DNA from: Propionibacteriaceae bacterium UBA5174
GTDB taxonomy: Bacteria > Actinomycetota > Actinomycetes > Propionibacteriales > Propionibacteriaceae
Direction of reading: 5' to 3'
NCBI GenBank assembly: GCA_002413345.1
Contig: DHWU01000044.1
Coordinates: forward strand, 46,902-72,381
DNA length: 25,480 nucleotides
The notes under the pieces are model-generated. The model made no database searches, was not told where the DNA came from, and worked only from the letters and a program-made list of their open reading frames with translations. Positions 15,106-23,377 of this stretch are shown piece after piece; the first letter of the stretch is position 1, and every line of letters begins with the position of its first letter. Position numbers and translations under genes: made by a program.

Positions 15106-15139
15106 AGATGGTGGACACCCGTGCAGGCGTCCACCATCT
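15106..15139 (-). terminator. Hairpin between convergent 13E12 and gabD genes
   Basis: AGATGGTGGAC (15106-15116) and GTCCACCATCT (15129-15139) form a perfect 11-bp stem with a 12-nt loop. It lies 28 bases past the gabD stop, so it probably ends the polyamine operon and may act in both directions. No strong U-tract follows on the minus strand; on the plus strand TTTT comes 11 bases later. Confidence 0.65.
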
Positions 15140-15166
15140 TCAGTCCTGTGTTTTACCGAAGGCCGG

Positions 15167-16627
15167 CTACCCGGCGAAAGGATCTCCGATGCCGACGTAA
15201 ACGGTCTCCAAGTACTCCTCGATGCCTTCAGCGCTGCCTTCGCGACCCAGGCCAGACTGTTTCACCCCACCAAATGGAGCCGCCGGGTTCGAAATCACGC
15301 CAGCATTCACCGCAAGCATCCCGGTTTCGATTCGCTCACTCAGCCGTAGGTTGCGCGCCAGATCAGCGGTGAACACATAGGAGATCAGGCCAAACTCGGT
15401 GTTGTTGGCCAACTCCACAGCCTCGTCCTCGGTTTCGAACACCGATATCGGAGCGATCGGGCCAAAGATTTCCTCGGTCAACACTCGAGCATCAGCGGCT
15501 ACATCAGCCAGCACAGTCGGGGCATAGAAGTATCCCGCCCGCTCCAACTTGGCGCCACCGGCCAGCACCCGGCCACCGCCAGCAACGGCATCGGCAACCA
15601 TCTCGTCGATGCGCGCCAATGCCTTGGCATCGATCACCGGACCGAGTTCGGTGCCAGCATCAACACCGGGACCGACCTGCATCGCCGCCACTTTGGCGGC
15701 GAACTTGCTGGCGAACTCCTCAGCGATACCGGACTGCACGTAGATACGGTTGGCCGCCGTACAAGCCTGGCCACCGTTGCGCACCTTGGCGTTGTAGGCA
15801 CCAGTCACCGCCAGATCAACGTCAGCGTCATCGAAGACCAAGAACGGCGCATTGCCGCCGAGTTCCATCGAGGTACGCAGCACGCCATCCGCGGCCTGCT
15901 TCAGCAGCACCTTGCCAACTTCGGTGGAACCAGTGAACGACACCTTGCGCAGTCGCGGATCAGTGAACAACGGCCCGGTGGCCGCACCTGAATGGGTGGT
16001 CGGAATGACATTGATCACCCCGGCGGGCACACCAACTTCTTCCATCACGCGCGCAAACAGCAGCGTGGTCAACGGAGTCAATGCTGCTGGCTTGATCACC
16101 ACGGTGCAGCCAGCTGCCAACGCCGGTGCAGCCTTACGGGTGGCCATTGCCAGCGGGAAGTTCCAGGGCGTGATCAACAAACACGGCCCCACCGGACGCT
16201 TGGTCACCAGCAGCCGATTCACCCCATCTGGTGCGGTGGAATAGCGGCCATAGATCCGAACTGCCTCTTCGGAGAACCAGCGCAAGAACTCCGCGCCATA
16301 GGCCACTTCGCCGCGAGCCTCAGCCAGCGGTTTGCCCATCTCCAAGGTCATCAGCAGCGCGAATTCTTCCGCGCGTGCCGTGATCGCTTCGAACCCCGCC
16401 CGCAGAATCTCGCCCCGCTTACGCGGAGCTGTGCGCGCCCACGCCAGTTGAGCGGCCGAGGCCGCATCCAACGCAGCCATCGCGTCCTCGGCGGTGGCAT
16501 CGGCCACCTGGGCCAACACCTCACCAGTGGCTGGATTCTCCACCGGGAAACTCGTCCCGTCGCTGGCCTGTCGCCACTCACCGCCGATAAACAGCGTGCT
16601 GGGTACTCCGGCCGGCAATTCCGTCAT
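15167..16627 (-). CDS. gabD: Succinate-semialdehyde dehydrogenase
   Basis: This enzyme oxidises succinate semialdehyde to succinate with NAD(P)+, the last step from GABA into the TCA cycle. It has 486 residues, the usual ALDH length. The oxyanion Asn156 is in TPWNFP, Lys179 in VIKPA, the FTGSTEVGK cofactor loop is at 231-239, the general base Glu255 in MELGG, and the nucleophile Cys289 in GGQACTAANR. The GGNAPFLVFDDADVD and NGGQACTAANR stretches are typical of GabD. It is the last gene of the minus-strand operon, 69 bp after gabT, with AGGAG just before the ATG. A hairpin follows the stop. Other aldehydes, such as glutarate semialdehyde, may also be used. Confidence 0.93.
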   Translation of the reverse strand: MTELPAGVPSTLFIGGEWRQASDGTSFPVENPATGEVLAQVADATAEDAMAALDAASAAQLAWARTAPRKRGEILRAGFEAITARAEEFALLMTLEMGKPLAEARGEVAYGAEFLRWFSEEAVRIYGRYSTAPDGVNRLLVTKRPVGPCLLITPWNFPLAMATRKAAPALAAGCTVVIKPAALTPLTTLLFARVMEEVGVPAGVINVIPTTHSGAATGPLFTDPRLRKVSFTGSTEVGKVLLKQAADGVLRTSMELGGNAPFLVFDDADVDLAVTGAYNAKVRNGGQACTAANRIYVQSGIAEEFASKFAAKVAAMQVGPGVDAGTELGPVIDAKALARIDEMVADAVAGGGRVLAGGAKLERAGYFYAPTVLADVAADARVLTEEIFGPIAPISVFETEDEAVELANNTEFGLISYVFTADLARNLRLSERIETGMLAVNAGVISNPAAPFGGVKQSGLGREGSAEGIEEYLETVYVGIGDPFAG

Positions 16628-16696
16628 TTCAACTCCTGATAGTGGTCAAGCAACTACGTCAGTCTGCTACCGATCCTGACCTCAAAATTGGCAATA

Positions 16697-18031
16697 TCAG
16701 CCGATGGCCTCGGCGAATGCTTCGGCCAACACATCCATGGCGTCTTCGAGCAAAGCGAACTCGCTCACCAACGGCGGCAGCATCCGAATCACATTGCCGT
16801 AGCTGCCACAGCTGAGCATCAGCACGCCCCGGCGACCGCAACCAGCCACGACCGCTTTGGCCAGTGCCGCATCCGGCGTCTTTGAACCGTCTGGAACCAC
16901 CAACTCGATCGCGATCATCGCACCGCGACCACGAACCTCACCGATCTGCGGGAACTGTGACGCCAGGTCAGTGAGCCGGCCGGTGAGCAACTCACCAATC
17001 TGGGCCGCCCGGCCAGCCAAGTCTTCAGTCTCCATGGTCTCGATAGCAGCCAACGCGGCCACGCACGACAGCGGGTGTCCACCGAAAGTGCCACCCAACC
17101 CACCGGGAACCGGTGCGTCCATGATTTCGGCGCGCCCGGTGACTGCTGAGATCGGCAGGCCTCCACCCAATGCCTTGGCGGTGGTGATCAGGTCAGGAAC
17201 GACATCTTCATGCTCAATGGCGAACCACTTGCCGGTGCGGCAGAAACCGCTCTGCACCTCGTCGGCGACCAGGACGACGCCATGCTCGGTGCACCAATCG
17301 CGCAGCATCGTCACAAAGCCGGGAGCGGGGACGATGAACCCACCTTCGCCCTGAATCGGCTCCAACACCACTGCGGCGATGTGATTCTCCCCCACCTGGA
17401 TGTGGGCCAGGGAGGCAAACCCGGCGAACGCCTCTTCGGCGCAGTTCTGGGCACCGGTAGGCCAGCGGTAGGAATAGGCCATCGGCATCCGGTAGATCTC
17501 CGGCGCGAAGGGGCCAAAACCATCCTTGTAGGGCTGCACCTTCGCGGTCATCGCCATGGTGAGGTTGGTACGCCCGTGATAAGCGTGGTCGAAGACGATC
17601 ACTGCCTGGCGGCCGGTGTAGGCCCGGGCGATCTTGACCGCATTTTCCACCGCCTCCGCCCCAGCATTGAACAGCGCCGAACGCTTCTCAAAATCACCAG
17701 GGGTGTGCTTCGCCAACTGCTCACACAGCTCCACGTAACTGTCATAGGGGCTGACCATGAAGCAGGTGTGACCGAAGCTAGTCGCCTGCTTGGTGACCGC
17801 AGCTACTACCCTCGGTGCGGAATGGCCAACCGAGGCGACCCCGATGCCGGACCCGAAATCGATCATCTGGTTGCCGTCGACATCAACCAGGATTGCGCCC
17901 TCAGCCCGTTCGACATAAAGGTCGTTGCCGCCGCTCACCGCACTTGAAACCGCAGCCTTACGGCGCGCGGCGAGAGCGGCCGATTTCGGCCCGGGTAGTG
18001 CAGTACGCAGAATGCGTCGCTGCTCGATCAC
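16697..18031 (-). CDS. gabT: 4-aminobutyrate aminotransferase
   Basis: This class III PLP enzyme converts GABA and 2-oxoglutarate to succinate semialdehyde and glutamate. Motifs, numbered from the GTG start, are NAGAEAVENAVK (122-133), AYHGRT (150-155), LEPIQGEGGF (223-232), DEVQSGFCRTG (257-267) and Schiff-base Lys286 in TTAKALGGG. I prefer GTG at 18031 (444 aa): GGAGG (18036-18040) lies four bases upstream, and the GTG overlaps the preceding stop as GTGA. An ATG at 18049 in the same frame would add six residues but has no ribosome-binding site. It lies between the saccharopine-dehydrogenase-like gene and gabD. The usual GFG after DEVQ is GFC here. This copy is the better GABA candidate of the window's aminotransferases. 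Confidence 0.93.
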   Translation of the reverse strand: MIEQRRILRTALPGPKSAALAARRKAAVSSAVSGGNDLYVERAEGAILVDVDGNQMIDFGSGIGVASVGHSAPRVVAAVTKQATSFGHTCFMVSPYDSYVELCEQLAKHTPGDFEKRSALFNAGAEAVENAVKIARAYTGRQAVIVFDHAYHGRTNLTMAMTAKVQPYKDGFGPFAPEIYRMPMAYSYRWPTGAQNCAEEAFAGFASLAHIQVGENHIAAVVLEPIQGEGGFIVPAPGFVTMLRDWCTEHGVVLVADEVQSGFCRTGKWFAIEHEDVVPDLITTAKALGGGLPISAVTGRAEIMDAPVPGGLGGTFGGHPLSCVAALAAIETMETEDLAGRAAQIGELLTGRLTDLASQFPQIGEVRGRGAMIAIELVVPDGSKTPDAALAKAVVAGCGRRGVLMLSCGSYGNVIRMLPPLVSEFALLEDAMDVLAEAFAEAIG

Positions 18032-19272
18032 TTCTCCTCCATTCCCCATGCTGATTCATAACCTGCCGGTGCGGCCCCGCCAAGCAATTCCAGGAAGGGC
18101 GCCGCATCGAAAGCTTCTGGGCCGAGCACGCCAGCGCCCGACCACACTCCAGTGGCCAACAATTCGAGAGCCACCACCGGGTTGATGGCGGTCTGCCACA
18201 CCACGCATTGCGCACCGTAGTTCGCCATCGCCCATTCATTGTCGACCACGTGGTAGAGGTAAGTGCGGCGCGGCTGGCCGTCCTTCCCCTTGCCAGTGAC
18301 GTAAAGCCCGGCACAAGTCTTGCCGGTCAGCTGCGGCCCGATGGTCGCCGGATCAGGCAGGACGGCGGCAACCACATCACGCGGCGAAACCTCCACGCCC
18401 TTTACCCGCACTGGTGCGGTTCGATCTAGACCTAGTGCATGCAGAGTCTTCAACACCCCAATGAACTCATCGCCGAGGCCGTATTTGAAGGTGACCCGCT
18501 TAGCGTCCACCCAGCGAGGCATCAACAGCACTTCTTCATGCTCTACGTTCACACACTCCACTTCGCCGATGCCCTCAGGAAAGTCGAACACTTCCGGCTC
18601 GCTGAACGGTGGCGTGGTGAACCAGCCCTTATCGGCCTCGTAGATCACCGGCGGATTCAGACATTCCTCGATGGTGGTCCAGATCGAGAAGGACGGCGCG
18701 AAGATCTCCACACCGTTCTCGTCGGTAACCACCAAGTTCGCACCATCTCGGGTACCGAGTTCGTCGATTTCGCTGAACAGATGATCAGCCGCAAACCGGG
18801 CGAACACGTCCGAAAGCCCAGGCTCAACGCCCATGCCGACCAACGCCAACCGGCCAGCGGCTTCCCACTGGTCGGCCTTGGCGAACTGGTCATCGCCGAG
18901 TTTCACCCCAACTTCGGCATAGGGACGCTCCGAATGCGGCTGCGACAGGCTCATCGCCATGTCCAGATAGTCCGCACCGGCGGCGAAGGCACCGTCGAAG
19001 ATGGGCATCACGAAGCGGGGATCAACCGCATTCAGCACATGGGTGATCCGATGAGCCTTGATCAACTCAGCCACTGACTCGGCGCTGGACGCATCGACGA
19101 AGGCGGCACTGAACCGCCCACCCCCGCCAGCTGCTTCAGCTGCCACGACCGAAGCCTGCGCCTTAGCCAAGTCGAAGTCGGCCATCACCATTACTTCAAA
19201 GAAACCTCGGCGGGCGGCGATACGAGCGACAGCGTCACCAACCCCTCCCGCCCCGACCACCAGGATGCGCAT
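18028..19272 (-). CDS. Saccharopine dehydrogenase-like NAD(P)-dependent oxidoreductase
   Basis: This 414-residue protein has a Rossmann N-terminus (GAGGVG, 7-12; acidic Asp32/Asp34 at the end of strand 2, favouring NAD). The C-terminal domain is of the saccharopine dehydrogenase / carboxynorspermidine dehydrogenase / homospermidine synthase superfamily. Visible blocks are VLNAVDPRFVMPIFDGAFAAG and DYLDMAM (about 79-108), GMGVEPGLSDVFA (about 151-163) and YHVVDNEWAMANYG near the C-terminus. Those relatives make or break C-N bonds of secondary amines, including polyamines. Its start abuts the potC stop (TAA then ATG) and its end overlaps gabT, so it is a core operon member. A role in secondary-amine (spermidine-like) cleavage is inference; lysine-pathway functions are less likely here. 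Confidence 0.88.
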   Translation of the reverse strand: MRILVVGAGGVGDAVARIAARRGFFEVMVMADFDLAKAQASVVAAEAAGGGGRFSAAFVDASSAESVAELIKAHRITHVLNAVDPRFVMPIFDGAFAAGADYLDMAMSLSQPHSERPYAEVGVKLGDDQFAKADQWEAAGRLALVGMGVEPGLSDVFARFAADHLFSEIDELGTRDGANLVVTDENGVEIFAPSFSIWTTIEECLNPPVIYEADKGWFTTPPFSEPEVFDFPEGIGEVECVNVEHEEVLLMPRWVDAKRVTFKYGLGDEFIGVLKTLHALGLDRTAPVRVKGVEVSPRDVVAAVLPDPATIGPQLTGKTCAGLYVTGKGKDGQPRRTYLYHVVDNEWAMANYGAQCVVWQTAINPVVALELLATGVWSGAGVLGPEAFDAAPFLELLGGAAPAGYESAWGMEEK

Positions 19273-20088
19273 TTACGCATCGACCTTTCGCTTGCGAGCA
19301 CCAACCAACTGAGCGACCCCAACGATAGTGATCGCGCCTAAGAACATCACCGTACCGATCACATTTACTTGCACCGGCGCCCCTCGCTGAGCCGCACTCC
19401 ACACATACATTGGGAAGGTCATCGTGCTGGCACCAGCGTTGAAGTTGGTCACGATGTAGTCGTCGAAGCTGAGCGCGAAAGCTAGCAATGCGCCCGCTCC
19501 GATTCCCGGCGCCGCCAACGGAAAGGTGACCTTCCAGAATGCCTGCGCTGGTGAGGCATAAAGATCAGCCGCGGCCTGTTCCAGCGCTGGATCCAGCGAA
19601 GCCACCCGAGCTTTCACCGTGGTGATTACGAACGAGACTGTGAACATGATGTGAGCAATCAAGATCGTCGTCCGGCCAGTATGGACGCCCATTGCCACGA
19701 ACAAGGTGAGCAGGGATGAACCCATCACCACCTCAGGGGTGGCCATTGGCAAAAAGACCAACAGGTTGGTGATGGCGCGTCCCCGAAAACGGAACCGACT
19801 CAAGGCGAAAGCCGCCATCGTGCCGATTACCGTCGAGACCAAGGTCGCCACCACCGCGATCCACAAGCTCAGTCCGACTGCTTCGCACATGCCCGGGCTG
19901 CCGCAAGGATCCAGCCAGGCGTCAAACGAGAACTGGTTCCAGGTGTAGTTGAGGCGCCCGTCGGGCTTATTGAACGAAAAGATGACCACCACAAGGTTGG
20001 GCAGCAAGATGTAGGCCAGCACCAACAAGCCTGCGAATACCACCAGATGCTTCCGCACCCAGCTGAAGGCTTTCTTCACTGCGGACAT
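19273..20088 (-). CDS. potC: Spermidine/putrescine ABC transporter permease PotC
   Basis: This is a 271-residue, six-helix inner-membrane subunit of the polyamine importer. The first helix is at about 14-36 (LVVFAGLLVLAYILLPNLVVVIFSF). The SFNKPDGR-like segment after it and the EAA loop ALEQAAADLYASPAQAFWKVTFPLAAPG (about 164-192) with FALSFDDYI are typical of PotC. It overlaps the potB stop by one base (TGATG) and touches the next gene, indicating tight coupling. It pairs with PotB to form the channel energised by PotA. Sequence alone does not separate putrescine from spermidine preference. Confidence 0.93.
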   Translation of the reverse strand: MSAVKKAFSWVRKHLVVFAGLLVLAYILLPNLVVVIFSFNKPDGRLNYTWNQFSFDAWLDPCGSPGMCEAVGLSLWIAVVATLVSTVIGTMAAFALSRFRFRGRAITNLLVFLPMATPEVVMGSSLLTLFVAMGVHTGRTTILIAHIMFTVSFVITTVKARVASLDPALEQAAADLYASPAQAFWKVTFPLAAPGIGAGALLAFALSFDDYIVTNFNAGASTMTFPMYVWSAAQRGAPVQVNVIGTVMFLGAITIVGVAQLVGARKRKVDA

Positions 20089-21005
20089 CAGACCAACTCC
20101 TCGGTGCCAGCTGACCGAATATAGAGGCCAACCAGAACGATGATGGTGCCCATCAAGATGAATGAAAGTGCGGCCGCGAGCGGGTAATCCATCACCGTCA
20201 AGAACTGACCGTCGATCACCTGCCCGATCATGGAGGTCTGGATATTGCCCAGCAACCTCGCATTGATGTAGTCGCCAGCTGCCGGAATGAAGGTCAGCAG
20301 CGTTCCAGAGACCACACCCGGTAGCGACAACGGCCAGATCACCTTCCAGAAGCTCTGCCAGCCATTGGCGTACAGATCACTGGCCGCTTCAACAAGGCGT
20401 AAGTCGAGTCGCTCCAGCGAGGCATACAGCGGCAACACCATGAACGGCAAGAAGTTGTAGGCCAGACCGGCCACTACCGCAAATGGGGAGCCCAGGAGCG
20501 TGTCGGTGCTGAGCAACCCAACCATCTGCAACAACGAGGTGATCCCGGTGTCCCTAAAGACGGTGGACACCAAACCCTCGTTACTCAGGATGATCTTCCA
20601 AGCCAGGGTGCGGATTAGAAAGTTAGTGAAGAACGGAGCTACCACTAACACCAGCAAGATGGTCTTGAACTTGCCCGAACGATGCGCGATGAACCAGGCC
20701 AGCGGATAGCCCAGCAGCAAGGTGATCAGCGTGGCCAAAAGGGCAAAGCCGAAGGAACGCAGGAATTGCGGCCAGTAGCGCACCACCGCATCCGCGTAGT
20801 TGCTGAATTCCCATGTGAACGTGTAGCCACTGCTGGTCGACCCGCTCTGCAGCGACTGGGAGGCCAAGGAGATTGTTGGCAACACGAAGAAGACGCCTAG
20901 CCACAGCAAGGCCGGGGCCAACAACAGCAGCGGAGTAAACGCGCCACGCTTTCGCTTGACCGTAACCCGTTTGGCCGGACGCGGCCCAGGCACCACTAAC
21001 GCCAT
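20088..21005 (-). CDS. potB: Spermidine/putrescine ABC transporter permease PotB
   Basis: This 305-residue permease has a basic N-terminus (AKRVTVKRKRG) and about six membrane helices starting near residue 24. The EAA loop is LVEAASDLYANGWQSFWKVIWPLSLPG (about 204-230), followed by GTLLTFIPAAGDYINARLLG, as in PotB. ATG at 21005 is chosen: GGGAG lies eight bases upstream and the gene then begins two bases after the potA stop. A longer open frame to 21122 would overlap potA by over 100 bases and starts with non-family sequence. Confidence 0.93.
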   Translation of the reverse strand: MALVVPGPRPAKRVTVKRKRGAFTPLLLLAPALLWLGVFFVLPTISLASQSLQSGSTSSGYTFTWEFSNYADAVVRYWPQFLRSFGFALLATLITLLLGYPLAWFIAHRSGKFKTILLVLVVAPFFTNFLIRTLAWKIILSNEGLVSTVFRDTGITSLLQMVGLLSTDTLLGSPFAVVAGLAYNFLPFMVLPLYASLERLDLRLVEAASDLYANGWQSFWKVIWPLSLPGVVSGTLLTFIPAAGDYINARLLGNIQTSMIGQVIDGQFLTVMDYPLAAALSFILMGTIIVLVGLYIRSAGTEELV

Positions 21006-21007
21006 GG

Positions 21008-22102
21008 TTAGGCTCCCACCACGAAGCAGTGATGGGGATCCCAACCGATGGTGACACTCTGGCCAAGCTCGGCCCGCGCGGAGCCATCGTTGGGTTGAGT
21101 GATCTCCATCTCTTGACCCCACGCCATCTTCACCAGATAGGTGGTTGACACCCCCGCGAAGGAAACGTCGGTGATCTGGCCGGGCAGTCGATTGACCAAC
21201 GTGGCATCGGCATCGGTGATCAGTCGCAGCTTTTCCGGACGGATCCCCAACTGCAGACCGGTCGTTTGTCCGTCGGGGAACTGGGCGCTGTCCACGGTGA
21301 GTTCAATCCCGTGACTGGCCACCTTCACCAGCCCAGCCCCAACCGTGCCTACCTCAATCGGCAGTAGGTTCGACTTACCGACGAAGTTCGCCACGAAAGC
21401 GGTGGCCGGATTGTCGTAAAGCTCAGCGGGACTGCCCAGTTGCTCAACACTGCCCGCCCGCATCACCGCAACGGTGTCAGCCATGGTCATGGCTTCTTCC
21501 TGGTCGTGGGTGACGTGGATGAAGGTGATGCCCACCTCGGATTGAATCCGCTTGAGTTCCACCTGCATCTCACGTCGCAGCTTCAGATCCAGTGCCCCCA
21601 GCGGCTCGTCCAACAACAAGATGTCCGGCTCGTTCACGATTGCTCGAGCCAGCGCCACCCGCTGCTGCATACCTCCAGAAAGCTGACGCGGACGCTGCTT
21701 GGCCCGATCAGCCAGCTTCACCAACTCCAAGGCCTCCATGGCTTTGACCCGCCAGTTGGGCACCTTCAACTGACGCAGCCCGAACCCAACGTTGTCCACG
21801 ATGTTGAGGTGCGGAAACAGCGCGTAGCTTTGAAAGACCGTGTTCACCCGCCGTTGATAGGCCCGCGTGTTGGTGATGTCATCAGCGCCCAGAAAGATCC
21901 GTCCTGAGGACGGTTCCTCCAGGCCAGCTACCATTCGCAAGGTGGTGGTCTTGCCACAACCCGACGGACCGAGGAGCGCAAAGAATGAGCTCGGTGGAAT
22001 GTCCAGGTTGATTCCATCCACGGCAACAAAGTCGTCGTAGGTGCGTCGCAGATCGACCAACCGTAGTTCGCCAATCGCCTTTCGTTGGGTTCCGACTGCC
22101 AT
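21008..22102 (-). CDS. potA: Spermidine/putrescine ABC transporter ATP-binding protein PotA
   Basis: This is a 364-residue ATPase. Walker A is GPSGCGKTT (45-53), the Q-loop is VFQSYALFPH, the signature is LSGGMQQR (141-148), Walker B is ILLLDEP (161-167), and the switch His is in HVTHDQEEAM. The C-terminal 120 residues form the TOBE/regulatory domain typical of PotA/MalK-type ATPases (LGIRPEKLRL). The usual PotA spacing and DEPLGALDLKLR block are intact. It starts two bases after the potD stop and ends two bases before potB. Confidence 0.95.
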   Translation of the reverse strand: MAVGTQRKAIGELRLVDLRRTYDDFVAVDGINLDIPPSSFFALLGPSGCGKTTTLRMVAGLEEPSSGRIFLGADDITNTRAYQRRVNTVFQSYALFPHLNIVDNVGFGLRQLKVPNWRVKAMEALELVKLADRAKQRPRQLSGGMQQRVALARAIVNEPDILLLDEPLGALDLKLRREMQVELKRIQSEVGITFIHVTHDQEEAMTMADTVAVMRAGSVEQLGSPAELYDNPATAFVANFVGKSNLLPIEVGTVGAGLVKVASHGIELTVDSAQFPDGQTTGLQLGIRPEKLRLITDADATLVNRLPGQITDVSFAGVSTTYLVKMAWGQEMEITQPNDGSARAELGQSVTIGWDPHHCFVVGA

Positions 22103-22104
22103 GA

Positions 22105-23313
22105 TCAGCCGAGGGTCAGCGCCTGGAACTGCTGCGAGAAACTCGTTTCCTCATCAGCAGTCAGCGTCCGGAACACCTGGGACCGAGCTGAGGTCTCATC
22201 GCTGGGGAAGACCAACTCGTTCTTCGCCACTGTCGGGTCCGTCTTCTCCCAAATCGCCTTGGTGCCAACCACCGGTCCGATGTAGTTGTCCACGGCAACC
22301 TTGGCCATCACCTCTGGGTCGTAGTAGTAGTTGATCAGCTTCTCGGCGTTGGTCTTGTGTTGCGCCATCGCTGGGATGACCAGGTTGTCGGTGGAGCGAG
22401 TGAAGCCCTTCTCCGGCAGGGTGTATCCCATAAATGGGTAGTCTGCGCGCATCGAGATCACATCACCACTCCAAGCTACACACGCCGCGATCTCGTTCTT
22501 TTCGAGCATGCCCATGTATTCGTTCCCGGTGAATTGCTTGATCTGGCCGGAATCAACGGCTGCTTGGAGAGCGGCAATCGCACCTGCGAAATCGTCGGCG
22601 GTGAAGCTATCCAGTTTCTTGCCCTGCTCCATCAACACCAGCCCGACGGTGTCGCGCATCTCGCTTAGCAGCGTCACTTTGCCCTTCAACGAGGTGTCGT
22701 GGAGCAGCTGATCCATGCTGGTCACTGCCGTGCCGTTGGTCATGTGTGGGTTGTAGCCGATGCCAGCAAAGTAGCTCTGCCAAGGCAGGGAGTAGACCCG
22801 ACCCGGGTCGCAGGCGGCATTAGCCAGACTCGGCTCCAAATTGGCCGCGTTAGGGATATTGACTTTGTCTAGCGGCAACACATAGCCCAGGCTGATCAGC
22901 CGGGCCACCATCCAGTCAGTGCTACACCACAGGTCACGCCCGGTGTCCTGTTTGGCCTCCAACACCGGCTTCATCTTCGCGTAGAAGGTGTCGTTGTCGT
23001 TGTAGTCCTCGGTGTAATTGACCTTGATCCCGGTCTGCTTAGCGAAGGTGTCCAGGGTGGGGAATTTGGAGCCCGCGGTATCCATGTATGCCTGCCAGTT
23101 TGACCAGTTGACAACCTTCTCGGTGGCGGAGAGGTCGGTGGCGTAGGCCGGAGTCTTGGCGGCACTGGCATTGGTACCGGGAGTGCCGCAGGCGCTCAGC
23201 AGGCCAACTGCGCCGATGCCGGCCAGGCCAGCGAAGACTGTCCGGCGCGAAAGTGCAGCTTTGGACAATGATCCATCAAATGGGTTGCTACCGAATGAGT
23301 TTTGATTCGACAT
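22105..23313 (-). CDS. potD: Spermidine/putrescine-binding lipoprotein PotD
   Basis: This 402-residue extracytoplasmic receptor (SBP family 1/8, PotD-like) captures polyamines for PotABC. The N-terminus combines a Tat-type motif SRRTVF (22-27) with lipobox LSAC, lipidated Cys42, so it may be exported folded. VNWSNWQAYMD (about 68-78) matches the start of mature PotD. Acidic and aromatic residues in TEDYNDNDTFYAK, WCSTDWM, WSGDVISM and YYYDPEV are of the kind that bind amines. AGGAGG lies five bases before the ATG, the strongest ribosome-binding site of the operon and suited to a receptor needed in excess. It follows patD by 64 bp. Confidence 0.94.
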   Translation of the reverse strand: MSNQNSFGSNPFDGSLSKAALSRRTVFAGLAGIGAVGLLSACGTPGTNASAAKTPAYATDLSATEKVVNWSNWQAYMDTAGSKFPTLDTFAKQTGIKVNYTEDYNDNDTFYAKMKPVLEAKQDTGRDLWCSTDWMVARLISLGYVLPLDKVNIPNAANLEPSLANAACDPGRVYSLPWQSYFAGIGYNPHMTNGTAVTSMDQLLHDTSLKGKVTLLSEMRDTVGLVLMEQGKKLDSFTADDFAGAIAALQAAVDSGQIKQFTGNEYMGMLEKNEIAACVAWSGDVISMRADYPFMGYTLPEKGFTRSTDNLVIPAMAQHKTNAEKLINYYYDPEVMAKVAVDNYIGPVVGTKAIWEKTDPTVAKNELVFPSDETSARSQVFRTLTADEETSFSQQFQALTLG

Positions 23314-23377
23314 GGTCGCCTCCTAGTCAGCGTCTTGCAGAGTGTTCAGGAATATCGATCTTCAGAGATTGTGGCGG

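Larger units (their letters stand above)
14737..15166. other. 430-bp non-coding, T-poor, repeat-rich spacer
   Basis: Between the convergent 13E12 and gabD genes I see no gene. The + strand is rich in A, C and G and very poor in T. Two frames therefore stay open for long stretches and give low-complexity Q/P/T/R/K-rich peptides that I do not accept as proteins. CGGCACAAGAAGCCAGC (about 14948) recurs as CGGCACAAGAAACCAGC (about 15010), and a 16-bp tandem repeat and a hairpin lie at the right end. It may be decayed continuation of the adjacent repeat tail. Confidence 0.6.

Noticed and set aside
14508..15200. 230-residue plus-strand frame running from the repeat through the spacer
   Set aside because: The T-poor strand lacks stop codons by composition, and the frame runs through a hairpin into gabD with no recognisable domain. 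It is kept only as a possible relic in the findings.
17210..17947. 245-residue open frame antisense to gabT
   Set aside because: Low-information His/Arg/Gly-rich translation opposite a well-supported GabT; a compositional shadow.
18439..19077. 212-residue open frame antisense to the saccharopine-dehydrogenase-like gene
   Set aside because: No domain, no ribosome-binding site, and it lies fully within a strongly supported gene.
20623..21122. Upstream extension of PotB to 21122
   Set aside because: It would overlap potA by over 100 bases and begins with non-PotB sequence; ATG at 21005 has a good ribosome-binding site.
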